Shown here: one piece after another, positions 29,402-40,642 of the stretch | Numbering within the stretch: position 1 is the first letter of the stretch | Layout: each line of letters starts with the position of its first letter | From: Parapusillimonas granuli | Lineage (GTDB): Bacteria > Pseudomonadota > Gammaproteobacteria > Burkholderiales > Burkholderiaceae_B | Length of the DNA: 64,000 nt | NCBI RefSeq assembly: GCF_013416525.1 | Contig: NZ_JACCEM010000002.1 | Span: forward strand, 1 to 64,000 | Reading direction: 5' to 3' | Notes under the pieces: generated by a model | What the model was told of the DNA's origin: nothing | Databases searched by the model: none | What the model saw: only the letters and a program-made list of their open reading frames with translations | Translations under genes and position numbers: made by a program

Positions 29402-29902
29402 TTAGACCACCGCGCTTTCGACCAGCGCCATTTCGTCGCTGGTCATCAGTTTTTCGATGTCGACCAGGATCAGCATGCGCTCGCCCAGCGTGCCGATGCC
29501 GGTGAGGTATTCGGTGGAGAAGGCCGTGCCGAACTGCGGCGCCGCGCTGATCTGGGACGGCTGGAGCATCAGGACGTCGGACACGCCGTCGACCACCACG
29601 CCGACCACCCGGGACTTGAGGTTGAGGATCACCACCACGGTCTGGTGGTTGTATTCCACGTTCTCGAGGTTGAATTTGATCCGCATGTCGACGATGGGCA
29701 CGATGATGCCGCGCAGATTGGTCACCCCCTTGACGAACGAGGGCACGTTCGCGATGCGGGTGACGCTCTGGCTGTCGTAGCCGCGGATTTCCTGGACCTT
29801 GAGGATGTCGATGCCGTATTCCTGGGCCGCGAGCGTGAACACCAGGTATTCCTGCCCCGCGGTGTCGACCTGGTTGGCGTTGTATTCGAATTGTGTAGTC
29901 AT
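29402..29902 (-). CDS. cheW: Chemotaxis coupling protein CheW
   Basis: CheW links receptors to CheA. The ATG at 29902 ([24 protein letters not shown]) has GGAG six bases before it and gives 166 residues; an upstream TTG at 29923 is less likely. Conserved features are [34 protein letters not shown] and [10 protein letters not shown]. It lies 27 bases after cheA. Confidence 0.97.
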   Translation of the reverse strand: MTTQFEYNANQVDTAGQEYLVFTLAAQEYGIDILKVQEIRGYDSQSVTRIANVPSFVKGVTNLRGIIVPIVDMRIKFNLENVEYNHQTVVVILNLKSRVVGVVVDGVSDVLMLQPSQISAAPQFGTAFSTEYLTGIGTLGERMLILVDIEKLMTSDEMALVESAVV

Positions 29903-29929
29903 GGCGTTCTCCGAAACTTTCAAATGGCG

Positions 29930-32086
29930 TTATACCGACTTGTCGCGCGTGACGCGCCTCAGGGCGAAAACGTCGACGATCAGCGCGACGCTGCCGTCGC
30001 CCAGGATGGTCGCGGCGGAAACGCCTGGAATTTTCCTGTAGTTTGATTCAAGATTCTTCACCACCACCTGGTGCTGCCCGATCAGGTGGTCGACCAGCAG
30101 CGCGAAGCGGACGTCCTCCGCCTGGAGGATCACCGCGATCGCCTTGGTGATCTCGGTTTCGGCGCCCTGCACGTCGAAGATGTTGTGCAGGGCCACGATG
30201 GGCAGGTATTCGCCGCGCACGTGCAGCACGCTTTCGGTTTCCGAGATGTGGCGCACCTGTTCCGGCGCGGGCTGCATGGATTCCGTGACGTGGCTGAGCG
30301 GCAGGATGAAGGTTTCCTCGCCCACGCGCACCGACATGCCGTCCAGGATGGCCAGCGTCAGGGGCAGGATGATGCGGGTGGTCGTGCCCTGGCCGGCCCG
30401 GGACGACAGCTGGATGTGGCCGCCCATGCCCTGGATGTTCCTGCGCACGACGTCCATGCCCACCCCGCGCCCGGAGATGTCGGTGACTTTCTCGGCGGTG
30501 GAAAAGCCGGGGGCGAAGATGTACTGCCAGAGCTCTTCGTCGGGCGTGCTTTCACTGACGGGCAGGCCCTGGCTCATGGCCTTCTTGAGGATGCGCTCGC
30601 GGTTCAGGCCGGCGCCGTCGTCGGACACTTCGATGACGATCTGGCCGCCATGGTGCTGGGCGGACAGCGTGAGGTTGCCTTCGGCGCTCTTGCCGGCGGC
30701 GATGCGCACGTCGGGCGCTTCGATGCCGTGGTCTATGCTGTTGCGCACGAGGTGGGTCAAGGGGTCGATGATGCGCTCGATCAGGCTCTTGTCCAGTTCG
30801 GTCGCCTGGCCGTAGGTGGTGAGCCTGATCTGCTTGTTCATCTTCGCGGCGCTTTCCCGGACCACGCGGGGGAAGCGGCTGAAGACGTAGTCCATGGGCA
30901 TCATCCGGATCGACATCACGGCTTCCTGCAGGTCGCGCGCATTGCGTTCGAGCTGCTCGATGCCGTTGAGCAGGCGGTCGTGCAGCACGGGATCGAGCGT
31001 GGACGCGGTCTGGACCAGCATGGCCTGGGTGATGACCAGTTCGCCGACCAGGTTGATGATCTGGTCGACTTTCTCGACCCCCACGCGGATGGTGCTGCTG
31101 TTGCTTCCGCCGGACGAGGCGCCGGGCTTGGCGGGCGCCTTGCCCTCGGCCTTGGGGCCGGTTTTGTTGTCGGCCTCGGGGGACGGCGGCGCGGCGGGCG
31201 CCGGTTGAGGGGTTTGGGGTGCCGGCTGGGACGCAGCCTGGGCGGCTGCCTGCGGCGCGGCGGCCGCGGGCGGCGTGGCGCCGGCTTCGGCGCCGGCCTG
31301 CGCCGCGGCGGTGGCCGGCACGGCCTCGGGGCGCACCTGGACCTGGTCGCTGTTGACGATGAAGCAGCAGACTGCTTCGAGGTCGGCGATGGACGCCGTG
31401 GTGTTCAGCCAGACCGCGAGCGTGCCCTCCCCTTTTTCCTGGTGCAGGACGTCGCCCAGCAAGGCCATTTCGGCCGCGAGCGCCTCGGCGTCTTTTTCGT
31501 TGAGCTTGTTGAGCCGCACGCACAGCGGCAGCCCGGCGGTGTCCGCGGGCGCGGCGGCGGGCTGCGGCGCGGGCTCGGGGACCTGCTGCGCGGCGGGCGC
31601 CGGGGCGGAAGCCGCCACGGCGGACGGCGCCGGCGCCGCGGCCGTGTGCGACGCGGAGGCGACAGGCGCGGCGGCGGCTTCGCCCTTCTGTTCGAGCGCC
31701 AGCTGGCGCAACTGGGCGCAGATGCGCTCGTAGGCTTCGGCGTCCGGTTCTTCTGAATTGCGGTAGGCCGCCACTTGCGCCGTCAACACATCTTTGGTTT
31801 CCAAGAAGAGATCGATCATGTCCTTACGCAGCGCCATTTCCCCGCGGCGTATGCCGTCCAGGAGGTTTTCAAGTAGGTGGGTCGTGTCGGCCAGTTGCCC
31901 GAAACAACCGAAGGTGCCGGCGCCGCCCTTGATGGAATGCGCCGCCCGGAAAATGGCATTGAGCTGATCGGGTTCGGGATTGTCGAGGTCCAGGCCGAGC
32001 AGCTGCTGCTCCATGTCGGCCAGCAGCTCGTCGGCTTCATCAAAAAAGGTTTCGAAAAACTGGCTCAGATCGACGCCGGCGCTCAT
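29930..32086 (-). CDS. cheA: Chemotaxis histidine kinase CheA
   Basis: CheA phosphorylates CheY and CheB. Starting at ATG 32086, with AAGGA in front, gives 718 residues. HPt His50 lies in AAHSIKGGAG. A long Pro/Ala-rich stretch (about 130-350) surrounds the CheY/CheB-binding P2 domain. Next come the dimerisation domain, the kinase domain (LVRNSIDHGIE; SDDGAGLNRERILKKA; FSTAEKVTDISGRGVGMD) and the CheW-like end. A frame extension of 20 codons upstream is not CheA-like. Confidence 0.98.
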   Translation of the reverse strand: MSAGVDLSQFFETFFDEADELLADMEQQLLGLDLDNPEPDQLNAIFRAAHSIKGGAGTFGCFGQLADTTHLLENLLDGIRRGEMALRKDMIDLFLETKDVLTAQVAAYRNSEEPDAEAYERICAQLRQLALEQKGEAAAAPVASASHTAAAPAPSAVAASAPAPAAQQVPEPAPQPAAAPADTAGLPLCVRLNKLNEKDAEALAAEMALLGDVLHQEKGEGTLAVWLNTTASIADLEAVCCFIVNSDQVQVRPEAVPATAAAQAGAEAGATPPAAAAPQAAAQAASQPAPQTPQPAPAAPPSPEADNKTGPKAEGKAPAKPGASSGGSNSSTIRVGVEKVDQIINLVGELVITQAMLVQTASTLDPVLHDRLLNGIEQLERNARDLQEAVMSIRMMPMDYVFSRFPRVVRESAAKMNKQIRLTTYGQATELDKSLIERIIDPLTHLVRNSIDHGIEAPDVRIAAGKSAEGNLTLSAQHHGGQIVIEVSDDGAGLNRERILKKAMSQGLPVSESTPDEELWQYIFAPGFSTAEKVTDISGRGVGMDVVRRNIQGMGGHIQLSSRAGQGTTTRIILPLTLAILDGMSVRVGEETFILPLSHVTESMQPAPEQVRHISETESVLHVRGEYLPIVALHNIFDVQGAETEITKAIAVILQAEDVRFALLVDHLIGQHQVVVKNLESNYRKIPGVSAATILGDGSVALIVDVFALRRVTRDKSV

Positions 32087-32207
32087 GTTTGCTTCCTTCC
32101 ACTGTAAAGCTCTGTCATTTTGCTGTGTCCCCGCCCAGGTTGCCACCGAATGGCAATAATCATTTACATCACGTTACCCCGGGGCATTCTAACCCCGGAT
32201 CCATTGT

Positions 32208-33146
32208 TCAGGGCCCGATGGGAGGCACGGGCGCGATCGGCATGCCGGGCACGTTCAATATCGGCGCGTGGGCCGGCTCCAGAAGCTCCATGATATCGGC
32301 GCCCGAGCCCTCGGACGCGTTGACTTCGTCGATACGCCGCTCGGCACGGCGATTCAGCACCACTATGCTGATACGTCTGTTAACGGCGGCGGCGGGGTTA
32401 TCTTTAACGAGGCTGACGCTGTCGGCCAGGCCCAGTATCCGCTTGATCCGTTTTTCGGACAGGCCGCCGGCGATCAGCTCGCGCCGCGCCGCGTTGGCCC
32501 GGTCCGCGGACAGCTCCCAGTTGCTGTAATGGCGCTCCCCCGAGGCGTACGGGGCCGAATCGGTATGCCCCGCGATCGTGATGCTGTTCGGCAACTGATT
32601 GAAGGCCGGCCCGAGATGCCGCAGGATGTCGCGCATATAGGGCTGGACCTGTGCGCTGCCGGTCGCGAACATGGGCCGGTTCTGCTTGTCCACGATCTGC
32701 ACGCGCAGGCCGTCCGGGGTCATGTCCAGCAACAGCTGCGGCTTGAACTGCTGCAGCACCGGGTCGGTCTCTATCATGGTGTCCAGCTCCTCGCGCAGGC
32801 GCTCGAGCCGCTGGACGTCGCGGATGTCGCCCTCGGTGTGCGTGTCGCCGCGCGAGGGAACCGGCATGGGATTGGGAATGATGCTGGGCGAACCCGAGGG
32901 AATGACGCTGGCGCTGCGGTCGTCCTTCATGCCGCCCGTGACGGCGGTCATGAGCGGCATGCGGAAGTATTCGGCGATGACTTGCAGGTCGCGCGGCGTG
33001 ACCAGCGACAGCAGCCACATCACCAGGAAGAACGCCATCATGGCGGTCATGAAGTCGGCATACGCGATTTTCCAGCTGCCGCCATGGTGGGGCTCGATTT
33101 CTTTGCGCTTGCGGCGCATGACGATGCGCGGTTCCGTCTTCTTCAT
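32208..33146 (-). CDS. motB: Flagellar motor stator protein MotB
   Basis: MotB anchors the stator to peptidoglycan and, with MotA, forms the proton channel. The 312-residue protein has one membrane helix (about 30-48) with the proton-binding Asp31 in YADFMTAMMAFFLVMWLL, then an OmpA-like domain with TIAGHTDSAPYASGERHYSNWELSADRAN. The ATG lies 9 bases after motA. Confidence 0.98.
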   Translation of the reverse strand: MKKTEPRIVMRRKRKEIEPHHGGSWKIAYADFMTAMMAFFLVMWLLSLVTPRDLQVIAEYFRMPLMTAVTGGMKDDRSASVIPSGSPSIIPNPMPVPSRGDTHTEGDIRDVQRLERLREELDTMIETDPVLQQFKPQLLLDMTPDGLRVQIVDKQNRPMFATGSAQVQPYMRDILRHLGPAFNQLPNSITIAGHTDSAPYASGERHYSNWELSADRANAARRELIAGGLSEKRIKRILGLADSVSLVKDNPAAAVNRRISIVVLNRRAERRIDEVNASEGSGADIMELLEPAHAPILNVPGMPIAPVPPIGP

Positions 33147-33155
33147 GGACGGTTC

Positions 33156-34028
33156 CTATGCTTTCTTGCCTGGGTTCCGGGCCTGGCGAACGTGTTCCTC
33201 GAGCTCCATGAACGACGGACGCACGTACGAATACAGCACTTTGCGGCCGAACTCGACGGCCAGCTGGGGCGGGTAGCCGTTCATGCTGGCCAGCAGCGTC
33301 ACCTTGATGCATTCCAGCACCTTGGCCGAGGCCACCGCGCGGCGCTCGATCACGGACGCCAGGGGCGAGACGAAGCCATAAGCCATCAAGATGCCCAGGA
33401 AGGTGCCCACCATGGCCTTGGAGATCAGGTCGGCCAGAATGGCGGGAGGCTGGTCCACGGAGGCCAGCGCCTTGATCACGCCCAGCACCGCCGCCACGAT
33501 CCCGAAGGCCGGCAGGCCGTCGGACACGGCGCGCAAGGCGTGGCAGGGGTCGTTGAGCTCGTGCAGATGGGTGTCGATCTCCTGGTCCATCAGGGTTTCG
33601 ATTTCGTAGGGGCTCATGTTGCCGCTGACCATCAGGCGCAGGTAGTCCGTGAGGAACTCCATGAGCTTCTTGTCGCGCAGAATGAGCGGATACTCCACGA
33701 AAATGGCGCTCGACTCCGGTTCTTCGATGTCGGTTTCGATGGACATCAGGCCGTCGCGCCTGGCCTTGTTGAGCAGCACGTAGAGCAGCGCCATGAGCTC
33801 CATGTACAGTTCCTTGCTGTACGGACTCTTGCGCATGATGGCGGGCAAGGCCTCCCCCAGCAGCTTGATCGATTTGCCGCTGCTGGCCGCTACGTAGGCA
33901 CCCAGGGCCGCGCCGCCGATCAGTACGAATTCGAAGGGCTGGTACAAGGCCCCCAGGTGTCCGCCCAAAGCAACGAAGCTCCCGAACACCGAGACAAATA
34001 CGATTACGAAACCGACGAGAATAAACAC
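33156..34028 (-). CDS. motA: Flagellar motor stator protein MotA
   Basis: MotA is the four-helix stator subunit that pushes on FliG. I choose the GTG at 34028 (MFILVGFVIVFVSVFGSF, 290 residues) because AAGG lies seven bases before it and homologues begin with the membrane helix. A GTG at 34049 would add seven polar residues. Conserved cytoplasmic and membrane features include PALMRKSPYSKELYMEL-like sequence, DGLPAFGIVAAVLGVIKAL and VGTFLGILMAYGFVSPLA. Confidence 0.96.
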   Translation of the reverse strand: MFILVGFVIVFVSVFGSFVALGGHLGALYQPFEFVLIGGAALGAYVAASSGKSIKLLGEALPAIMRKSPYSKELYMELMALLYVLLNKARRDGLMSIETDIEEPESSAIFVEYPLILRDKKLMEFLTDYLRLMVSGNMSPYEIETLMDQEIDTHLHELNDPCHALRAVSDGLPAFGIVAAVLGVIKALASVDQPPAILADLISKAMVGTFLGILMAYGFVSPLASVIERRAVASAKVLECIKVTLLASMNGYPPQLAVEFGRKVLYSYVRPSFMELEEHVRQARNPGKKA

Positions 34029-34130
34029 GGATGGGCCTTCGTTAAACACATGGCTATATGATCCCTTTTTTCACGCGCGCAAAAGCGCCATTCAAAGGGG
34101 CTTTTTGAGCCTAAATCCCCGCTCTGGGCG

Positions 34131-34168
34131 AACGAACGCCGCCCCGGGATGCCGGGGCGGCGTTCGTT
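34131..34168. terminator. Perfect 17-bp hairpin between flhC and motA
   Basis: Left arm 34131-34147 and right arm 34152-34168 are perfectly complementary (17 pairs, core CGCCGCCCCGG) around a four-base loop. It lies just downstream of the flhC stop on the minus strand, so it probably ends or attenuates flhDC transcription before motA. No run of T follows the stem on the minus strand. Confidence 0.65.
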
Positions 34169-34196
34169 TCGTGGTGGCGCCGGCTGCCGCGGCGCA

Positions 34197-34841
34197 TCAG
34201 CCCGACAGCGTGCCGGACGGCCGTGCCGCCCGCTGCCCGGCCGCTCGCGGCCCGACCGCCTTGCTTGCGGCCTGCGGGATGATCGCGGCGTCGTCGTCCG
34301 GCGACGACTTGCGCGCCCGGGTCTTGCCGGCGCGCGGGGGCGGCCTGCAGATGGCGCACACGAAGTCGCCCTGCGGGTCATGGGCATGGGCGACGAAGCC
34401 GCCCTTGCAACGCGTGCAGGTGGACAGCTGCAGCATGTTGCTGTCGAAGAAACGGACCAGCATCCAGGCGCGCGTGAAGCTGAGCACGGGCTCGTCGTCG
34501 GCGCCGTCGGGGCGGCCGGCGGACGCCTGCTCGAGGTACATGCGGTAGGCCTCGACCAGCGCATGGGCCTTTTTGGCCGGCGTGTAGGTGTCCATGTATT
34601 TGTACACGCTGTAGAAAAGGCTGGAATGGATGTTGGGGAGCCAGGTCATGAACCAGTCCACCGAAAAAGGCAGCATGCCCTTGGGGGGCGAGCAGCCTTT
34701 GATTTCCCGGTACAGACGGGCCAGCCGGTCGTAGCTGAGATTGGTTTCCGCTTGCAGCACCTGCAAGCGGGCTCCAAGGCGTATCATTTCGGTGGCCAGC
34801 AGAATCTCTTCCGCTTCTTTCGCCACGCTTTTTGTTGCCAT
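34197..34841 (-). CDS. flhC: Flagellar master regulator FlhC
   Basis: FlhC, with FlhD, forms the FlhD4C2 activator of class II flagellar promoters (FrlB in Bordetella). The 214-residue protein has RLQVLQAETNLSYDRLARLYREIKGCSPPKGMLPFS and the zinc-binding cysteines in CTRC and CAIC. It is longer than E. coli FlhC (192), with an extra Ala/Pro-rich tail after about residue 180. The start has no clear Shine-Dalgarno and probably depends on coupling to flhD 21 bases upstream. Confidence 0.97.
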   Translation of the reverse strand: MATKSVAKEAEEILLATEMIRLGARLQVLQAETNLSYDRLARLYREIKGCSPPKGMLPFSVDWFMTWLPNIHSSLFYSVYKYMDTYTPAKKAHALVEAYRMYLEQASAGRPDGADDEPVLSFTRAWMLVRFFDSNMLQLSTCTRCKGGFVAHAHDPQGDFVCAICRPPPRAGKTRARKSSPDDDAAIIPQAASKAVGPRAAGQRAARPSGTLSG

Positions 34842-34862
34842 CTTGTGTATACCCGCGCCGAG

Positions 34863-35186
34863 TCAACCGTCTTGCTGAACAGGTTGCTGGGCCATCAGAA
34901 TGGTGGAATGCGCCTGCTGCAGGACACCGCCCAGGACGTCTTGCGTGAGGGAGGTCAGGAGGTCGTAGTCATTGAGCCGGAATTTGCAGATCAGGGAACC
35001 GGACGACGCCAGCTTGACCAGTTGCGCGGGCGACAGCCGCATGACGGTTTCCGCGACGTCCGCGTCCAGGCCGAGACGGAACATGCCCGCTGCGTAGTTT
35101 TCCCGCAACAAGCGCTGTGCCAGCATCAAGTATGACAAATTGACCTCTTGAATATCACTCAATGCTGAGTTATCCATGACGGGCAT
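34863..35186 (-). CDS. flhD: Flagellar master regulator FlhD
   Basis: FlhD is the partner of FlhC (FrlA in Bordetella). The 107-residue protein has [28 protein letters not shown], typical of FlhD. The ATG at 35186 has a near-perfect AAGGAGG five bases before it, so the second Met four codons later is not the start. It heads the flhDC unit, whose promoter must lie in the AT-rich gap up to 35537. Confidence 0.97.
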   Translation of the reverse strand: MPVMDNSALSDIQEVNLSYLMLAQRLLRENYAAGMFRLGLDADVAETVMRLSPAQLVKLASSGSLICKFRLNDYDLLTSLTQDVLGGVLQQAHSTILMAQQPVQQDG

Positions 35187-35537
35187 CTGCCCCTCCTTAG
35201 AAATCGAACTCGCGTTACAGGATTGAAAAAATATGTAACGACAAATCAGTTAGTTAAGTACGCAAAACCAATTGTAGTGAGCAAAAATGACTACTCTTTT
35301 GATAGCCGGCAGAAAGCCTTTGCCGCGTGCGCTTTTTTGCCTCTATCGTCTATGCAAATAACGCATGGAATCTAATAGGATAGTATCAAACATTCATAGT
35401 TCATTACATTGCGCGGAAGCAGGGTTACATTAAACCCCGAGTTTTCTTACATAACTTTACACTTTCGAGCGAATAAACAACACTCATCCATAACGTAATG
35501 GTATTGAACGTACGGCAAAACCCGCCATAATGTAGCC
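35187..35537. promoter_or_regulatory. AT-rich flhDC upstream region
   Basis: These 351 bases between divergent flhD and the NlpC/P60 gene are strikingly AT-rich compared with the flanks, as expected for a heavily regulated master promoter. On the plus strand TTGAAC (35504-35509), 16 bases and CATAAT (35526-35531) form a candidate promoter for the NlpC gene. For flhD, a TACAAT lies on the minus strand near 35270 without a convincing -35. No operator for a known regulator could be assigned. Confidence 0.55.
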
Positions 35538-36071
35538 ATGACGCAGATTGTTACCCAGTACCCGGAGCCGCGCCGCGCATTCCTGGTGGCAGGGCTCGCC
35601 GCGATGCTTGCGGCATGCGCCGGTCCCGGCGGGGGCCGCCGGGGCACTGTGGCCGGCGCCGAGGGTCACGGGAGCATCTCGGTCCATCCCGAGCGCCGGG
35701 GCGACGTGGTCCTGACCGCCCTCAGCCTGCTCGAATCGAAATACCGCTACGGCGGCTCCCACCCGCAGTCGGGCTTCGACTGCAGCGGGCTGGTGGCCTA
35801 TGTGTTCAACCATTCCGCCCGGCAGCGCCTGCCGCACAACACCGAGCAGATCGCGCAGCTGAGCCGCAAGATATCCAGGCGCCAGCTGAGGGGCGGCGAC
35901 TTCGTCTTCTTCAATACGCTGAACCGCCCGTATTCGCACATGGGCATCTACATAGGCGAAGGAAAGTTCGTCAACGCGCCGTCCAGCGGCGGGCGCGTCC
36001 GCATCGACTCGCTGGACAACCCCTATTTCGCGCGGCGCTTCGATTCCGCCCGCACCCTGTTCAGCTCATGA
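35538..36071 (+). CDS. NlpC/P60 family peptidoglycan endopeptidase lipoprotein
   Basis: This is a predicted envelope cysteine peptidase that cuts peptide stems of peptidoglycan. The 177-residue protein has a signal peptide RRAFLVAGLAAMLAAC with lipobox LAAC (Cys27). The NlpC/P60 domain has catalytic Cys in GFDCSGLVAYVF and His in YSHMGIYIGEG. The third polar position reads FVNAPSSG, with Asn where many members have His. There is no Shine-Dalgarno at the ATG, and a -10-like CATAAT ends six bases before it. Confidence 0.9.
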   Translation: MTQIVTQYPEPRRAFLVAGLAAMLAACAGPGGGRRGTVAGAEGHGSISVHPERRGDVVLTALSLLESKYRYGGSHPQSGFDCSGLVAYVFNHSARQRLPHNTEQIAQLSRKISRRQLRGGDFVFFNTLNRPYSHMGIYIGEGKFVNAPSSGGRVRIDSLDNPYFARRFDSARTLFSS

Positions 36072-36080
36072 GCCGCCCGG

Positions 36081-37673
36081 TCAGCCGGGCAGGGTCCGAT
36101 AGCGGCGCGCCAGCGCAAGAAAGTCCTCCAGCTCCGGATCCACGCCGGTTTCCTCGCGCAGGACCTCCGCCACGCGGGGCGCCAGGTCTTCGGCCAGGCG
36201 GGCATCCAGGAACAGCAGGCGCGAACGCCGGGCGAGCATGTCTTCGGTCTTGCGCGCATATTCGTAGCGCGCGGCGAAGCGGAGCATGGCTTCGGTGAGC
36301 CCGTCGGCAAGCACCGCGTCGCCGCCCGGCAGCGACCGGACGAACTCGGCCTCGGCGCCGTAGGCTTCGAGCCCGGGCGCGGACGCCATGGCCGAACGGG
36401 GCGCGGCCCCCCTGCCGCCCACCAGCGCGAAGCCCGCGGTCTCGGACGGCGGAAGGCGGTCGAGCAGGCCCGCTTCCACGCATTTTTGCAGCACGTCTTC
36501 GGCCATGGCGCGGTAGGTCGTCCATTTGCCGCCGGTGACGGTCACCAGCCCGCTGGGGCTGGCAAGCACGGTGTGTTCGCGGCTGAGCTTCTTGGTGCTC
36601 GCGCCTTCGTTGTCGGGCGGGCGCACCAGGGGGCGCAGCCCCACCCATATGCTGCGGACGTCCCCGCGCGCGGGCGCGCGCCGCAGATAGTTGGCCGCCT
36701 CGCCCAGGATGAAATCGACCTCTTGCGCAAAGGCCCGGGGCTCGCGGTCCAGGGTTCCGGACGGGGTGTCCGTGGTGCCCAGTATGACTTTGCCGAGCCA
36801 GGGCACGGCGAACAGCACCCGGCCGTCCCGGGTGCGGGGCACGAGCAAGGCGTGTTCGCCGGGAAAGAATTCGCTGTCCACCACCAGATGCACGCCCTGG
36901 CTGGGCGCCACCATGGCCTGCGTGCTGCGGCCGGTGGCCGCGCCGTCCATGTGGCGGATGTCGTCCACCCAGACGCCGGCCGCATTGACGACGCAGCGCG
37001 CCCTGACGGTGTAGGACTCGCCCGTTTCCGCATCGCGGCACTGGACGCCGGCCACTTTCCCCTGGTCGTGGATCAGCCCGGTGACGGGGCAATAGTTGAT
37101 GACCAGGGCGCCCTGGGCGGCGGCGGTCCGGGCCAGCGCCAGCGCCAGGCGCGCGTCGTCGAACTGGCCGTCCCAGTATTTGACGCCGCCCTTCAGCCCT
37201 TGCGCGCGCACGCCCGGTATGCAGCCGAGGGTCTCGGCCTGGCTCAGGAATTCGGTGGCGCCCAGGCCCGCCTTGCCGGCCAGCGCATCGTACAGCTTCA
37301 GGCCCACGCCGTAGAAAGGGGTTTCCCAGCATTTGTAGCCCGGCATGACGAAAGCCAGCGGCCGCGCCAGGTGCGGCGCATTGCGCAGCAAGGTCGTGCG
37401 CTCGTGCAGCGCTTCGCGCACCAGCGCCATATTGCCCTGGGCCAGGTAGCGGACCCCGCCATGCACCAGCTTGGTCGCCCGGGACGAAGTCCCCTTGGCG
37501 AAATCATGCGATTCCAGCAGCACCACGGACAGGCCGCGCAGGGCGGCGTCCAGCGCCACGCCCAGGCCGGTGGCCCCTCCCCCGATGACGACCATGTCGA
37601 CGGGGCCCGATGCCGCCAGCGCCGCGATGAGGCGGGAGCGCTCTGTGGCCAAAGGTGGAACGAGACGGATCAT
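36081..37673 (-). CDS. glpD: Aerobic glycerol-3-phosphate dehydrogenase GlpD
   Basis: GlpD oxidises glycerol 3-phosphate to dihydroxyacetone phosphate and passes electrons to quinone at the inner membrane. Starting at ATG 37673 ([16 protein letters not shown]) gives 530 residues. The FAD-binding GGGATGLG near the start, [19 protein letters not shown], and [15 protein letters not shown] near residue 370 are diagnostic. The frame remains open further upstream across the promoter region, but that part is not GlpD-like. It is divergent from glpK. Confidence 0.96.
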   Translation of the reverse strand: MIRLVPPLATERSRLIAALAASGPVDMVVIGGGATGLGVALDAALRGLSVVLLESHDFAKGTSSRATKLVHGGVRYLAQGNMALVREALHERTTLLRNAPHLARPLAFVMPGYKCWETPFYGVGLKLYDALAGKAGLGATEFLSQAETLGCIPGVRAQGLKGGVKYWDGQFDDARLALALARTAAAQGALVINYCPVTGLIHDQGKVAGVQCRDAETGESYTVRARCVVNAAGVWVDDIRHMDGAATGRSTQAMVAPSQGVHLVVDSEFFPGEHALLVPRTRDGRVLFAVPWLGKVILGTTDTPSGTLDREPRAFAQEVDFILGEAANYLRRAPARGDVRSIWVGLRPLVRPPDNEGASTKKLSREHTVLASPSGLVTVTGGKWTTYRAMAEDVLQKCVEAGLLDRLPPSETAGFALVGGRGAAPRSAMASAPGLEAYGAEAEFVRSLPGGDAVLADGLTEAMLRFAARYEYARKTEDMLARRSRLLFLDARLAEDLAPRVAEVLREETGVDPELEDFLALARRYRTLPG

Positions 37674-37822
37674 GTGCGGGACGGCTCCAAAAAAGAAGAG
37701 GCTCCCTAAGTGTAAAGCAGCCGGGCGGAAACGGCTGTGAAACCGCCGCCCGCGCCGCCGCGGCTTGTAGCGCCCGCGGACTGCCCTTACACTTCGAACG
37801 TCTGTTTTTCCAGGTGTGCCCC
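37674..37822. promoter_or_regulatory. Divergent glpD/glpK promoter region
   Basis: The gap contains the inverted pair AAGTGTAA (37708-37715) and TTACACTT (37787-37794), each placed as a -10 element (TACACT) of an outward promoter. For glpK, TTGTAG at 37765-37770 gives a 17-base spacer to TACACT. A -35 for glpD is not evident. No glpR or glpF gene is adjacent. Confidence 0.5.
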
Positions 37823-39312
<1,490 letters not shown>

Positions 39313-39316
<4 letters not shown>

Positions 39317-39341
39317 GGGCCGGGCCCGCCGGCCCGCTCAA
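39313..39341. terminator. Hairpin spanning the stop codons of convergent glpK and hipA
   Basis: TTGAGGGCCGG (39313-39323) pairs with CCGGCCCGCTCAA (39329-39341) with a two-base bulge. It covers both stop codons, so it can act for both genes. No long T-tract is present. Confidence 0.5.
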
Positions 39342-40642
39342 CCCGCGGCAAGCGCCACCCCCCCATTCAGCCGCTCCAGCACGGAACGCCGCATGGCCGG
39401 CGGCGCGTCTTTCAGCAGCCGAGGCCAGTCCGCCTGGGCGCGCCGCAAGAGATCGCGCGCCAGCGCCACATAGCGCGCGGGGCGCAACAACCCCGCGGAC
39501 CGGCACAGAGCGTCCAGGTCGTCCCACCCGAAAGCCCGCAGTTTCGCATCTATGGCCCGGTTGACCGCATAATCGCCGGGCGCCACGCTGTCGAACAATG
39601 CGCTCACGCAGACCGGATCGTACAGCGGCGACAGCCGGGGCGTCCGGCCGTCGGGGTAGACCAAGGCCCAGTTCTTCAAGTGAGCGTCCGTGTTGCCCAT
39701 GAGGATGAACGCCACGAAGCGCCCGATGAACTCCCGGAGGTCCGGCACCGGCGTGCCGGACAGCGCGTCCAGGATGCGCAGCATGGCGCCGTAGTCATGG
39801 ACGATGCCCCGTCCGTACTTGTGGCGCGGCTCGTATTGCAGCACCTGGGCGAACTCTTCCATGTGCACGCGCAGGCCTCCGGGGCCGCGGTCGAAACGCT
39901 GGACCGCCAGCATGTGCTCGAAAGGCAGATCGGGCGGGAGGTCGGCATCGCTGCGCGAAATGATTTCAGCCCGGGCGCCGGTCAGGCCCAGCGCGCCGCA
40001 CAGCTGATAGCAGACGTATTCATTCTGCACGAGGTCGGGGTGGCGGCTGGTGGGCAGCTTCAGGATGAACGAACCCGCCGCGCCCTTGCGGCGCACCACG
40101 TAGCGCCTGCCTTCGCGCACGGCCGAGAACTTCCGCACGGCGCCGGGCAAGGAAGCCGCGTCCTCGACCGGCGATTCCACGAAACCGGGCTCCAGGACGT
40201 CCAGCCCCAGGGCGGTGTGCCAACGGCGCACGACGTCGGGCACGCCTTCGGACGCGGGCACGGGCTCGACCTCGAGCGCGCCCATCAGGTCGTGGCCGGC
40301 CGCCGCCAACAGCTCGAATTCGTCGTCCGGACTGCAGTGGCGCTCCTGCGCCAAGCGTTCGCGGTTGTGGCCCTCGGGCAGCAGGTTCTGGAAATACACC
40401 GGCCAGCGGCCGTCGTTCCGGACCAGGCGCGCATCGCGCGGGGAAGACAGGATTTCGCGGGTGCCGGCTTCGTCGGCCGCGCGGAACGCCAGGGACAGCA
40501 GGGGCCGCTGCGGGTCGTTGATGTAATCGGCGTCGAAGGAAGCGCGCAGGATGTCGCCGTATTGCGACAAATAGCCGATGGCCCGCCTTTCCCGGCTGGG
40601 CAGGTGCAGATACATGCGCAGGTATTTGATGAAAGTGCTCAT
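39338..40642 (-). CDS. hipA: HipA-like serine/threonine kinase toxin
   Basis: HipA-type toxins phosphorylate a target such as glutamyl-tRNA synthetase and cause growth arrest. The 434-residue protein has the subdomain-1 region (PVYFQNLLPEG), the Lys-containing SFILKLPTSRHP strand, and the kinase core. Catalytic Asp lies in MGNTDAHLKNWAL and metal-binding Asp in LSPLYDPV. The regulatory loop reads GAVRKFSA, in the place of the Ser-containing P-loop. The ATG overlaps the upstream antitoxin stop (ATGA). Target and toxicity cannot be told from sequence. Confidence 0.93.
   Translation of the reverse strand: MSTFIKYLRMYLHLPSRERRAIGYLSQYGDILRASFDADYINDPQRPLLSLAFRAADEAGTREILSSPRDARLVRNDGRWPVYFQNLLPEGHNRERLAQERHCSPDDEFELLAAAGHDLMGALEVEPVPASEGVPDVVRRWHTALGLDVLEPGFVESPVEDAASLPGAVRKFSAVREGRRYVVRRKGAAGSFILKLPTSRHPDLVQNEYVCYQLCGALGLTGARAEIISRSDADLPPDLPFEHMLAVQRFDRGPGGLRVHMEEFAQVLQYEPRHKYGRGIVHDYGAMLRILDALSGTPVPDLREFIGRFVAFILMGNTDAHLKNWALVYPDGRTPRLSPLYDPVCVSALFDSVAPGDYAVNRAIDAKLRAFGWDDLDALCRSAGLLRPARYVALARDLLRRAQADWPRLLKDAPPAMRRSVLERLNGGVALAAG

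Noticed and set aside
34029-34130. Sigma-28 promoter before motA
   Set aside because: Best alignment (TCAA-N15-GGCGCTTT) matches too few bases.
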